A stretch of 64,000 bases of DNA from Sphingomonas sp. ERG5 (GTDB lineage: Bacteria; Pseudomonadota; Alphaproteobacteria; Sphingomonadales; Sphingomonadaceae). A model generated the notes under the pieces. It did not search any database, was not told the DNA's origin, and was given only the letters and a program-made list of their open reading frames with translations. This document shows, piece after piece, positions 1 to 8,099 of this stretch; the stretch's first letter is position 1, and every line of letters starts with the position of its first letter. Position numbers and translations under genes: made by a program. The stretch is taken from positions 299,214 to 363,213 of the forward strand of contig NZ_JSXI01000029.1 of the NCBI RefSeq assembly GCF_000803065.1, written 5' to 3'.

Positions 1-2
1 TG

Positions 3-1007
3 AACAATTCCTACACCAGCGCGAGGGTTGGGTATGACCTTGCCTCGCTCGCGGCGGCGTCGCGATCCTTTGCCGCAGCCAATCCCGATTCTCCTGAATC
101 GGACAAGATATATCTGCTGGACTTCGCCGATGCTCTGGAAAGGGCGTCGATCGCGATGTCGGGCGGGCGATGGATCGACGCGAATTCGAATCCGGACTTC
201 TTCAGCTATGACCGGATCGATTATCCCGACTTCAACACGGCCTATCAGGCGCGCATCCTCAACCAGTCGCGACAGCCGAGCATGTCCGCGCTGACCGCGG
301 AAATGATCGAGGAGCGGCGGAAGATCGAGCTGGACCGGCAGGTCATGGCCAACCGCAATGACGCGCTGCCGAGCTTTGCCGAGCAGACCTATTTTCAGGC
401 ACGGGCACAGGGGGCCAGTCTCGATGAACTCGAGCGGCAAATTGCTCGTGGCCAATTTCTGGACGCAGCGACTGCCGCTGCCGGCGCTGCAGCGGCGGCA
501 GGTGGTTCCGGGAGTGGTGGCCTATCTACAGGCCTGCCTCTTGGCAGCAGGCGATCCACAAGTTTTCATCCTGACTATAAACGCAGCTCGCTTTTAGAAG
601 TTGAACCCGCCGTTCGCGATGCGCGTTCGACCTATGTAGGTGGTACTCCCGATAAATTCTCCTCTACAGGTCGAGATGTTGTAAATCGGATGCGTAGCGA
701 GGGACTTATAGTCGGTGATGGGCCATTGCTCAGGGGCAATCCTAACAATCTTAAACTTAGATTGAATAATGGACAATTGGCTACTATCGATTCGACAATA
801 GACATGGCTCACAAAATCGACGTTGTTACTTGGTGGAATGCGGGGTCGCATTACACTGGATCAAAATCGACGCATGTGAGGAAATTCATGCTCGATCCAG
901 AAAATTATATTCTTCAACCTCGTTCCATCAACCGCTCTGAAGGTGCAAAGATACGGCAGATTTACAGGAGGCCGCTCATGCGTGCGGCGGTCAGGAAAAG
1001 GAGGTGA
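3..1007 (+). CDS. Polymorphic toxin C-terminus with GH-E-like HNH nuclease tip (5' partial)
   Basis: The reading frame is open to the left edge, so only the last 334 residues are visible. The N-terminal part seen is helical and charged, then comes an Ala/Gly-rich linker (about residues 155-175) that looks like the join between a delivery body and a toxin tip. The last ~130 residues carry TPDKFSSTGRDVV, then DMAHKIDVVTWWN and FMLDPENY followed by INRSEGAK. This order matches the GH-E family of HNH/Endonuclease VII toxin domains, from memory of that family; the expected role is nucleic-acid cleavage in a competitor. DNA of the tip (about 570-960) is visibly more AT-rich than its surroundings, which fits tip exchange by recombination. 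The gene overlaps or abuts a TPR-protein gene, the usual place for immunity. The N-terminal delivery domain is outside the window, so the export route is unknown. Confidence 0.75.
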   Translation, partial: NNSYTSARVGYDLASLAAASRSFAAANPDSPESDKIYLLDFADALERASIAMSGGRWIDANSNPDFFSYDRIDYPDFNTAYQARILNQSRQPSMSALTAEMIEERRKIELDRQVMANRNDALPSFAEQTYFQARAQGASLDELERQIARGQFLDAATAAAGAAAAAGGSGSGGLSTGLPLGSRRSTSFHPDYKRSSLLEVEPAVRDARSTYVGGTPDKFSSTGRDVVNRMRSEGLIVGDGPLLRGNPNNLKLRLNNGQLATIDSTIDMAHKIDVVTWWNAGSHYTGSKSTHVRKFMLDPENYILQPRSINRSEGAKIRQIYRRPLMRAAVRKRR

Positions 1008-1009
1008 CG

Positions 1010-1480
1010 GTGGCGGAAGACAGGCAGGAACTGAACGCTGCGGCTTATGCGCTGATCGTGCATTTGTGCGCTCGGGGCGATCAGCTTGCCAGGGAGGGAG
1101 TGTTCGACGAGGCGGTGGATGAGTATAACAAGGCATTGGCGCTGGTTCCTGAACCGAAGGAACATTGGAACGCGACCACATGGATACTCATAGCGATTGG
1201 TGACGCCTGTTTCCGTGCCGGCGATGACGAGGCCGCGCTGGAGGCGCTGGAAGATGCCGTGATCTGCCCCGGCGGGCTGGGGAATCCCTTTCTGCACTTG
1301 CGCTACGGACAGGTTCTCCTGAACCTTGGGCATGATGATCACGCCGCCGATGAATTGATGCGGGCCTATATGGGCGGCGGGGAGGAAATCTATGCGTCCG
1401 AAGGCCCTCGCTATCGGACCTTTCTGAAGACTCGCGCCATCTTGCCTGACCTTGAGGGGGATCGTGCCGAAAGCGATTGA
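1010..1480 (+). CDS. TPR-repeat protein, probable immunity partner of the upstream toxin
   Basis: A cytoplasmic, acidic protein of about 156 residues with no signal peptide. It contains at least two TPR-like helical pairs (ARGDQLAREGVFDEAVDEYNKA and IAIGDACFRAGDDEAALEAL are the clearest). A ten-base match to the anti-Shine-Dalgarno complement (AAGGAGGTGA, 998-1007) covers the toxin stop codon. The GTG at 1004 lies inside that site, so GTG 1010 is the better start. Its position immediately after a nuclease-toxin gene, with translational coupling, suggests it is the immunity protein; TPR-fold proteins are known as immunity partners in polymorphic toxin loci. The immunity role is inferred from context only. 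Confidence 0.7.
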   Translation: MAEDRQELNAAAYALIVHLCARGDQLAREGVFDEAVDEYNKALALVPEPKEHWNATTWILIAIGDACFRAGDDEAALEALEDAVICPGGLGNPFLHLRYGQVLLNLGHDDHAADELMRAYMGGGEEIYASEGPRYRTFLKTRAILPDLEGDRAESD

Positions 1481-1490
1481 GTGCCCTCAC

Positions 1491-1528
1491 CGGAAGGGGC
1501 GCGACGGCGACGAGCCGCACCCCTTCCG
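1491..1528. terminator. Stem-loop between convergent genes
   Basis: CGGAAGGGG (1491-1499) pairs perfectly with CCCCTTCCG (1520-1528), with an inner CGGC/GCCG helix. It lies between the convergent TPR gene and the TorF porin gene, so it could terminate both. There is no clear T-run on either strand. Confidence 0.5.
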
Positions 1529-1535
1529 TCCGGCG

Positions 1536-2363
1536 TCAGAACGACGCCGTAACCGAGAAGACCACCTGGCCGCCGGCGATCGGGCCATTGTCCTTGGTCG
1601 AACTGAAATTGGGCAGCAGATAGGCCGATTCCGCCTTGCCGATATCGGTGTCGACATACGCGACGCCAAGTGTGAGCGGGCCGACCACCGCATCGACGCC
1701 AAGCAACCAGTCGAAATATTTGCCGGTTGGCGCGACGCTGGTACCGTTGGGGCCGAGGCCGGGATTGCCGTCCGAATAGCCGATATGCGCCTTGGCGGTC
1801 AGCGGCGTCTTCGGAATGCCGATGGTGGCGTCGCCCCAGAGGTAGAGATTGTCCTCGGACTGGCCGCGGCTGAACGGCGTGTTGGAAAAGTTGCCCAACG
1901 CTTCCTGCTTCGGCGCATAGGCCACGCCGGCGAGCAGGCCGACCGGGCCAATCGTGCCGGACACTTTGGCATAGGGTTCGAAGAAGTCGGTCTTGTCCGC
2001 GCCGCCAGGATACATGTACCAGGTCACGCCGACATCGAGCGTGCCGCCGCCGACCGGCCGCTTGTACCCGGCGATCAGGTCGAGTTCGAGATTGGCGCCG
2101 CCGAACGTGCCCCAACCGGCCAGGTTCGATCCCCAGGCGCCGATATAGAAGCCGGATTCATGCGCCACGGTCACGCCGCCCTGCAGCGCGATCTCCTCGT
2201 CCGATTGCGAGACGCCGCGGAAGCGGTAATCGGATACGAGCGCGACCGAACCCGATACGGTGATCGGCTTGGTCGGCTCGGTATCCTGGGCCAAGGCCGG
2301 CTGGGCAAGCAGCGCGGCGGACAGCAGTGCGGCTGGGCCGATAAGCGACAGTCTGGTCTTCAA
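1536..2363 (-). CDS. TorF family putative outer-membrane porin
   Basis: A 275-residue protein with a Sec signal peptide (cleavage near residue 25, after PALAQ). The mature N-terminus reads VSGSVALVSDYRFRGVSQSD, the hallmark opening of the TorF/Gcw_chp outer-membrane family, followed by alternating strands and an aromatic C-terminal residue (ASF). The length is normal for the family. The start is TTG at 2363, supported by GGGAGG five bases upstream. Family members are predicted beta-barrels of unknown substrate, often near nitrogen or membrane-transport genes; here it is monocistronic, so nothing points to a substrate. Confidence 0.85.
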   Translation of the reverse strand: MKTRLSLIGPAALLSAALLAQPALAQDTEPTKPITVSGSVALVSDYRFRGVSQSDEEIALQGGVTVAHESGFYIGAWGSNLAGWGTFGGANLELDLIAGYKRPVGGGTLDVGVTWYMYPGGADKTDFFEPYAKVSGTIGPVGLLAGVAYAPKQEALGNFSNTPFSRGQSEDNLYLWGDATIGIPKTPLTAKAHIGYSDGNPGLGPNGTSVAPTGKYFDWLLGVDAVVGPLTLGVAYVDTDIGKAESAYLLPNFSSTKDNGPIAGGQVVFSVTASF

Positions 2364-2599
2364 TGGAACCTCCCGAATCTCGGTTTAGGTTCCTCCTGCA
2401 TCCGGATCGCCGGACCGCTCAATCACGAGGGTACGGAAAGGGGCATCGGTCGGCCCGGACGCGACGGATCCTAGCCGGGCTTCATTGCCATTGTTTCACG
2501 GCTTTGTAAGGAAAGATTGCCGGCGGGGCGGCGGGTGGCAGGATTTCGCTGACCGTCACCGCATTGAAAACGCGGCAAGCGTAAGCGCTGGGGACCCCG

Positions 2600-2974
2600 T
2601 CAGCCGCCCACCCCGAGATAGGTGGCAATCTGCCAAAGATTTCCCCAGCGGTCGGCAACCGTGGCGCGTCGATCCCCCCATGGCATGTCGCCCGGCAGTT
2701 CGATGGCCACGGCGCCCGCGCTAATTGCCGCCTGGAATGTGGCGTCCGTATCGGGGACGTAAAGGTAGAAAAATCCCGGCATGGAGGGCCTGATTCCGCC
2801 GCCATCGCTGACCATGATGATCGAGTCTCCTATCCTGAGCTCGGCCGGGCGTTCAGGCACATAGTCGCCCTGCGCGTCGAACACGGCGCGCATAAAATCG
2901 ACGAGCTCGGCGACATCGGGCGTGATCAGGCGGGGGGTCACCGAATGTCGACCTTCCGGGGTGTAATCGGTCAC
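2600..2974 (-). CDS. VOC/glyoxalase-like family protein
   Basis: A cytoplasmic protein of 124 residues. It has the single betaalphabetabetabeta pattern of vicinal-oxygen-chelate proteins of the PhnB/DUF1428 kind: HSVTPRLI at the N-terminus, DSIIMVSDGG, YLYVPDTDATFQAAISAGA, then MPWGDRRATVADRWGNLWQIAT at the end. Many relatives are annotated as bleomycin-resistance or glyoxalase proteins without a known reaction. The open frame extends far upstream, but the GTG at 2974 has GGGAGGA seven bases ahead and is chosen. It is divergent from the thioesterase gene. Substrate is unknown. Confidence 0.8.
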   Translation of the reverse strand: MTDYTPEGRHSVTPRLITPDVAELVDFMRAVFDAQGDYVPERPAELRIGDSIIMVSDGGGIRPSMPGFFYLYVPDTDATFQAAISAGAVAIELPGDMPWGDRRATVADRWGNLWQIATYLGVGG

Positions 2975-3125
2975 GCGCTTCCTCCCGACGTTCGACCCAG
3001 TGTCCGCTTTCGGCGGCAGATACTCAAGGCTGCCGTTCCACCCATTGCGAACGTCACGATCATCGTTCAAGCCATCGGCCATGCCCCAAGTCCCGCCAGC
3101 GCCGCCCTTCCAGCGATCCGTCCGG

Positions 3126-3545
3126 ATGAGCCTGGAAGAGCTCTCCGCCTTTCTCGACACCGCGTTCCCGGCAGTGGCGCGTCCAGCCCTTGGCCAGGTC
3201 GTCGGCGTGGCGCTCGACCATGTCCGGATGGAGCTTGACCCCGGTCCGCAGACGCTGCGCCCGGGAAACATCGTCTCCGGCCCGACCTTGATGGGACTGG
3301 CCGATGTTGCTGCCTATGCCGTTGTCCTGGCGCATGTCGGGCCGGTCGCGATGGCGGTGACCAACACTCTCAACATCACCTTCCTGCGCCCGTGCCGGGT
3401 CGAGCGGGTGGTGGCCGATGCGCGGCTGTTGAGGCTCGGGCGGCGGCTTGCCACCATCGACATCAGGTTGTGGCAGGGATCCGAAGCTCATCTTGTGGCG
3501 CAGGCGACGGTCGGATATGTCCTGCCGGAAATTCAGCAGGCTTAG
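3126..3545 (+). CDS. PaaI-like hotdog thioesterase
   Basis: About 139 residues from the chosen ATG. The core reads LRPGNIVSGPTLMGLADVAAY, then VTNTLNITFLRP and ADARLLRLGRRLATIDI, the typical hotdog helix and strands of the PaaI/4HBT group, which hydrolyse acyl-CoA or aryl-CoA thioesters. The frame is open from 3000 and an ATG at 3081 is also possible, but relatives begin close to the SLEELSAFLDTAFP segment, so ATG 3126 was taken. No strong ribosome site is visible for either start. No neighbour indicates the substrate. Confidence 0.75.
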   Translation: MSLEELSAFLDTAFPAVARPALGQVVGVALDHVRMELDPGPQTLRPGNIVSGPTLMGLADVAAYAVVLAHVGPVAMAVTNTLNITFLRPCRVERVVADARLLRLGRRLATIDIRLWQGSEAHLVAQATVGYVLPEIQQA

Positions 3546-3691
3546 GCCACGCCGCCGGCAGCCCCGGGCGAACGCATAACTGCGCTGCCGTCACGATTCG
3601 CCATTGCAGAAGCCTGATCAGCCAGCCGCGATTCCACCGCGGCCGGGCCCGATATGAGCTGTCCGCACCTGATTGCGGTCAGCAATATAAA

Positions 3692-3713
3692 GATATAAAG
3701 ATGTCTTTATATC
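3692..3713. promoter_or_regulatory. Perfect 10+2+10 palindrome before the LysE exporter gene
   Basis: GATATAAAGA, two bases (TG), then TCTTTATATC form a perfect inverted repeat about 18 bases before the LysE start, in otherwise GC-rich DNA. The sequence resembles operators of ArsR-family methionine-cycle regulators (SahR type) as remembered from alphaproteobacteria. No regulator gene is adjacent. It overlaps a possible upstream ATG at 3701, which makes that start unlikely. Confidence 0.6.
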
Positions 3714-3730
3714 TTTTTTTCGGGGGCGAT

Positions 3731-4333
3731 ATGATTGAGACGGTGATGGTGTTCACACTGGCGGCAACGGCACTGCTTGGATCGCCGGGCCCCGGGATTG
3801 CGGCGCTCATCGCGGTGGGGCGCTCGCGCGGGGCGATTGGCGGGCTGCGCTATTTCGGCTCGATGCAGCTTGGCCTGGCGCTCGCCGCGGGTTTGAGCGC
3901 CGCCGGACTGGTGGCGGTCATCCGGGCCTTTCCGGTCATTCACGCGGCGCTGATGATCGTTTCGGTGGCTTATCTGTTGTGGCTGGCCTGGGCGATCGCA
4001 TCGGCGCCGCTCAGCGGCAGCATCGGCGACGACGCGCCGAGCGGCGCCTTCACGCTGCCTGGCGGCTTCATGCTCGGGTTCGCGAACCCGAAGGCCTATC
4101 TCGCTTTCGCCTCGTTGTTCGGATCGTTCGCGATCCTGACGCCCGCTTATGGATTTGCCGACGGGCTGCTGAAATGGACGCTGTGCGTGGTCGTCATGGC
4201 AGTGGTCGATCTGGCATGGCTGCTCGCCGGTGTTGCGCTGGGCCGGTTGACGCTGACGCCGCGCGCCGAGCGGATCATGAATCTCGCAATGGGGGGTGCC
4301 ATCCTGCTGGCCTGTATCGCCGCATTGGCGTGA
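3731..4333 (+). CDS. LysE/RhtB family amino-acid exporter
   Basis: A 200-residue inner-membrane protein with about six hydrophobic segments. The opening FTLAATALLGSPGPGIAAL contains the SPGP motif of the LysE/RhtB family, and GFMLGFANPKAYLAF carries the conserved central NPKA motif. Family members export lysine, threonine, homoserine, leucine or related amino acids by proton antiport. ATG 3731 gives the canonical N-terminus; the longer open frame upstream is not conserved-looking. The AT-rich palindrome just before it suggests control by an ArsR-like repressor. The substrate is unassigned; homoserine or methionine would fit if the operator resemblance is real. Confidence 0.85.
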   Translation: MIETVMVFTLAATALLGSPGPGIAALIAVGRSRGAIGGLRYFGSMQLGLALAAGLSAAGLVAVIRAFPVIHAALMIVSVAYLLWLAWAIASAPLSGSIGDDAPSGAFTLPGGFMLGFANPKAYLAFASLFGSFAILTPAYGFADGLLKWTLCVVVMAVVDLAWLLAGVALGRLTLTPRAERIMNLAMGGAILLACIAALA

Positions 4334-4357
4334 GCCGACCGGTTGCGGTGAGCAGGC

Positions 4358-4396
4358 AAAAAAACCCCCCTCCCGATGGGGTGACCGGGAGGGGGG
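4358..4396 (-). terminator. Rho-independent terminator of the SulP/carbonic anhydrase operon
   Basis: An 11-bp perfect stem (CCCCCCTCCCG at 4365-4375 with its complement at 4386-4396), followed on the minus strand by seven T residues (4364-4358). It lies 32 bases after the SulP stop codon and marks the end of the leftward operon. Confidence 0.85.
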
Positions 4397-4427
4397 AAAC
4401 GCGCGGGCTTCGCCGGGGACAGGGGCG

Positions 4428-5963
4428 TCAGGCGAGCGCCGCGATGCGGTTGTTGTTGTTGCCGGTCAGTTCGACCGCCGCACCGCCGGCGCGTCGGCGG
4501 CTGAGCCATTCGCGGATCATCTCGGCGGTCGTATGGTCGGCGGCCGAGAGGCGGCTCACGTCGAGGCGGATCGGGGTGCCGTGCGGCGCCCGGTCAAGCG
4601 AGTCCGACAGACGCGGCAGCGAGACGAAGGTCGCCGCACCGTCAAGTGCGATGCGATAACCGTCAGTGCCGTCCTGCTCCTCATCGATCTTCAGGCGCAA
4701 GCGCTTCAGATGCGGAATGAGTTCAAGCATGGAAAGGCCGATGCCGACCAGCACGCCGCTGAGCAGGTCGACCGCAACCACCGTCACGAGCGTCGCCGCC
4801 CAGATGCCGGCGGGCAGCAGGCCATAGTCGCGGAACAGGTGGCGGACATGCTGCAGGCTGACCAGCCGCCAGCCGGTCACGACCAGCACCGCGGCAAGCG
4901 CGACCATCGGAATCTCGCGCAGCAGCCAGGGCAGCAGCACGATGAACGCGAGGATCCACACGCCGTGCAGGATCGCCGACAAGCGCGTTGCGGCACCGGC
5001 CTGGACGTTGGCCGAGCTGCGCACGATCACACCGGTCATCGGCAGCGCACCGGCCGCGCCGCACAACAGATTGCCGATGCCCTGCGCGCGCAGTTCCTTG
5101 TTATAGTCGGTGCGCACGCCGTCATGCATGCGGTCGACTGCCGCCGCGGACAGCAGCGTCTCGGCACTGGCGATGAAAGCGATGGCGAGCGCGGCGGTGA
5201 GGATCGTCGGATCGATCAGCCGCGCAAGCAGGCCGCTTTCGGGCGGCACGATCGCGCCGAGGATCGATGCGGGGACTTCGACCCGGACGACGCCCAGGCC
5301 AAGGCCCGATGCGACCAGAGTCGCGACCAGCACGCCGATCAGCGCGGCAGGCACGAGACGCATCGATTGCGGGCGGAACTTCTCCCACGCGAGCATCACG
5401 CCGATGGTCAGCAGGCCGACCGCAAAAGCGGTTTCCGCGCCGGCCCAGTTCATCGACAGGCCAAGCAGGCGTGCGGGCATGGCGGCAAGGTTATCGAGTC
5501 CGCTGGGGAGGGGTTTGGCGTCGAACAGCACATGGAACTGCGCCACGACGATCAGCACGCCGATGCCGGCGAGCATGCCATGCACCACGGCGGGCGAGAT
5601 CGCGCGGAACCAGCCGCCAAGCTTGAAGATGCCCGCCGCGACCTGGATCAGGCCGGCGATGAGCAGGATCGGCCCAAGCGCCGACAGGCCCTGGTCGCGA
5701 ACGATTTCGAACACGATGACGGCCAGGCCGGCGGCCGGGCCGCTGACCTGGAATGGGGATCCGGCGAGCGCACCAACGACGATACCGCCGATGATGCCGG
5801 TGATCAGCCCGCGCTCCGGCGGCACGCCTGAGGCGATCGCAATGCCCATGCACAGCGGCATCGCGACCAGGAACACCACGATCGATGCCGTCAGGTCGCG
5901 CGGTAGTCCCGCCATGCTCGGCCAGGACACGCCTGGCCGGGCAACCTTGGCTATATCGCTCAT
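4428..5963 (-). CDS. SulP family anion transporter, probably bicarbonate
   Basis: A 511-residue inner-membrane protein with 10-12 hydrophobic segments and a C-terminal STAS-like domain (about 415-500). It begins LPRDLTASIVVFLVAMPLCMGIAIASG, the standard SulP TM1 region, and has the conserved segment VPASILGAIVPPESG. Its ATG overlaps the stop of the carbonic anhydrase gene by four bases, so the two are translationally coupled. SulP/beta-carbonic-anhydrase pairs are known, and the anion is usually taken to be bicarbonate (BicA-like), although sulfate cannot be excluded from sequence. A strong terminator follows. Confidence 0.88.
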   Translation of the reverse strand: MSDIAKVARPGVSWPSMAGLPRDLTASIVVFLVAMPLCMGIAIASGVPPERGLITGIIGGIVVGALAGSPFQVSGPAAGLAVIVFEIVRDQGLSALGPILLIAGLIQVAAGIFKLGGWFRAISPAVVHGMLAGIGVLIVVAQFHVLFDAKPLPSGLDNLAAMPARLLGLSMNWAGAETAFAVGLLTIGVMLAWEKFRPQSMRLVPAALIGVLVATLVASGLGLGVVRVEVPASILGAIVPPESGLLARLIDPTILTAALAIAFIASAETLLSAAAVDRMHDGVRTDYNKELRAQGIGNLLCGAAGALPMTGVIVRSSANVQAGAATRLSAILHGVWILAFIVLLPWLLREIPMVALAAVLVVTGWRLVSLQHVRHLFRDYGLLPAGIWAATLVTVVAVDLLSGVLVGIGLSMLELIPHLKRLRLKIDEEQDGTDGYRIALDGAATFVSLPRLSDSLDRAPHGTPIRLDVSRLSAADHTTAEMIREWLSRRRAGGAAVELTGNNNNRIAALA

Positions 5964-6661
5964 GCGGCTTCCCCGAGCGGGGCGGAAGCGGACTCGGTCG
6001 CGCGGCGATCGGCGGCGCGCAGAGCGACCGGCATCGGGTGATCCTCATGGATCGGCACGAAGCGGCCGGTGTCGCCATCCAGGCCAAGCATCAGGCCGTC
6101 ATGAATGTCGAAGAACCAGCCGTGCAGCGCGATCTGGCCGCTCGCCACAGCGGCGGCGACCGACGGATGCGTGCGCAGATGGGCAAGCTGGATCACGACA
6201 TTTTCCATGCTCGCGATGCGCACCGCGTCATGGCTTTCAAGATCGCGATACGAGCTGCTGACCACGCTGTGCGCGGCGCTGCTGTGACGCAGCCAGGCCG
6301 CGACATTGGGCATGCCGACAAGCATTTCGGGGTTCATCAACGCTTTCATCGCGCCGCAGTCGGAATGACCGCAGACGATGATGTCGCGCACGCCGAGCGC
6401 CGCGACGGCATATTCGACCGTCGACGACACGCCGCCATTGGCGGTCGAGAAGGGCGGAACGATGTTGCCGGCGTTGCGGCACACGAACAGATCGCCCGGC
6501 TCCGCCTGCATGATATGTTCGGGCGCCACGCGCGAATCCGCGCAGGAGATCATCAGCGCCTTGGGGCTCTGCCCGTCGGTCGCCAGTCTGGCATAAAGTG
6601 CACTCTGGTTCGGAAAGACCTGCTTTTCGAAACTGATCACACGGCCGATCAAGTCGTTCAC
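5960..6661 (-). CDS. Beta-class carbonic anhydrase
   Basis: A 233-residue cytoplasmic enzyme that interconverts CO2 and bicarbonate. The zinc ligands and catalytic dyad are all present: C40-A-D42-S-R44, then H99-x-x-C102 in CGHSDCGAMKA. The length matches the bacterial beta class. The open frame reaches further upstream, but GTG 6661 has AGGAG eight bases ahead and gives the normal N-terminus (NDLIGRVISFEKQVFP). It sits 43 bases after the histidine kinase gene and overlaps the SulP gene, so the product may feed bicarbonate to or from the transporter. Confidence 0.93.
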   Translation of the reverse strand: MNDLIGRVISFEKQVFPNQSALYARLATDGQSPKALMISCADSRVAPEHIMQAEPGDLFVCRNAGNIVPPFSTANGGVSSTVEYAVAALGVRDIIVCGHSDCGAMKALMNPEMLVGMPNVAAWLRHSSAAHSVVSSSYRDLESHDAVRIASMENVVIQLAHLRTHPSVAAAVASGQIALHGWFFDIHDGLMLGLDGDTGRFVPIHEDHPMPVALRAADRRATESASAPLGEAA

Positions 6662-6704
6662 GGTAATACTCCTGAGTCCACCGTGCCGGGGGGCACGGTT
6701 CGGA

Positions 6705-8099
6705 TCAGGATATGGCGTCGCTCCTTTGCTGCGGTGCGGCATTTTCGTGACGAAGTGTTTCCGCGTTCGTGTTTTCGCTTGGTTTAACCGAATGCGGCAG
6801 GGCGATCCGTGCGCGAAGCCCGCCGGATTGGCGGTTGGCGAGCGTGAATCGTCCGCCAAGCGCATCGACCGTGCGCGTCACGATCGCCAGGCCGAGCCCG
6901 AAACCGACCGTGTTGCGCGTCCGGGCATCGTCAAGCCGCACGAACGGTTCGAGCACCCGGGCGAGCGAGATGTCGGGAATGCCCGGGCCGTCATCCTCGA
7001 TATCGATCGTCACGCCATTATCCGCCCGCAGCAGCACGAGCTCGACCCGCTCGCCATAGCGCAGTGCATTGTCGACGAGATTGCCGATCGCGCGGCGCAG
7101 CGCGAGCGGGCGCGTGACCAGGTCAAGATGGTCGGGGCCGCGATAAGCAATCGCGTGTCCGGCATCGCTGCCGGCGTCCACGATCGTTGCGCACAGCACG
7201 GCGAGGTCGATCGGCACCGGCCGTTCGGGCTCATCCTCGCCGCCGAGAAAGGCAAGCAGGGAGGCGACCATCGCTTCCATTTCGGCCACATCGCCGGCGA
7301 CCGCATTACCGATCTCACGGTCGTCGATCATGTCGGCGCGCAACGACAGGCGGGCGAGCGGGGTGCGCAGATCATGGCCGACCGCGGCGAGCGCCTGGGT
7401 CCGGTCAGTGATCAGATGGCGGATGCGCGCCTGCATGCGGTTGAACGCCACGGTCACGCGGCGCACCTCGCTTGGCCCCGCTTCGGGCACGATATGGTCG
7501 CCCCCGCCGTCGAACCGGTCGGCTGCTTCGGCCAGCCCGTGCAGCGGTGCGAGCATGCGGCGCAACAGCGCGCTGCCCAGGACCATCAGCACCACCGCCG
7601 GGATCAGCGCGAGCAGGATGCGGTCGAATGATGAGCTGAGCCGCGCGACCGGCTGCAGCGTGCGAAAATGCAGCCAGCCGCCATCGGGTAATGTCAGCCC
7701 GCCGGAAACCATGGCATGATGGCCCGGGGCGACGAGGCGCAACCGCAAGTCGCTCTTGGCCAAAGCCGGTTCCCAGCCGATCACCTGGCGCCGCATCGTG
7801 TCGAGCGCGGGCGCGTTGGGCGGCGGTGGGGGAAGCTGGGCCCGCCAGCGCAACTCATAGCGGTCGGTCGATAATTCCGTCGCCAGGGCAGCGCGCTTGT
7901 CCGGCGGGGCGTCGGCGATCAGGCGCTTGCAGATGACGAGATGTTCGGCGAGGCGGTGTGCCTCATCCTCGCGCACCGCGAACTGGCTGGCGCGTTCATA
8001 GAGCAATGTGCTCGCGCCGAATTCGATCACCATGGCGAGCAGCAGGATGGCGACCACGCGGCCGGCAACGCCGATCGACGGGCGCACGAAGCGCCTCAA
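6705..8099 (-). CDS. Membrane sensor histidine kinase of the carbonic anhydrase/SulP operon
   Basis: 464 residues. TM1 is about 13-33 and TM2 about 160-180, enclosing a periplasmic sensor domain with a Pro-rich stretch (90-97). A HAMP domain follows, then the phosphoacceptor AVGHDLRTPLARL (H242), an N-box NLVDNALRYG, DDGPGIPD and GFGLGLAIV. It is an EnvZ-like class I kinase by layout. The start overlaps the response regulator stop by four bases. Since the next genes are carbonic anhydrase and SulP, the signal may be CO2, bicarbonate or pH; this is inferred only from the operon. Confidence 0.9.
   Translation of the reverse strand: MRRFVRPSIGVAGRVVAILLLAMVIEFGASTLLYERASQFAVREDEAHRLAEHLVICKRLIADAPPDKRAALATELSTDRYELRWRAQLPPPPPNAPALDTMRRQVIGWEPALAKSDLRLRLVAPGHHAMVSGGLTLPDGGWLHFRTLQPVARLSSSFDRILLALIPAVVLMVLGSALLRRMLAPLHGLAEAADRFDGGGDHIVPEAGPSEVRRVTVAFNRMQARIRHLITDRTQALAAVGHDLRTPLARLSLRADMIDDREIGNAVAGDVAEMEAMVASLLAFLGGEDEPERPVPIDLAVLCATIVDAGSDAGHAIAYRGPDHLDLVTRPLALRRAIGNLVDNALRYGERVELVLLRADNGVTIDIEDDGPGIPDISLARVLEPFVRLDDARTRNTVGFGLGLAIVTRTVDALGGRFTLANRQSGGLRARIALPHSVKPSENTNAETLRHENAAPQQRSDAIS

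Noticed and set aside
3701..3731. ATG 3701 as the LysE start
   Set aside because: It lies inside the palindrome and gives an N-terminal extension that family members lack.
4296..5831. A 511-codon plus-strand frame over the SulP gene
   Set aside because: It is rich in Arg, Gln, His and Asp, has no motifs, and is the shadow of the clear SulP coding strand.
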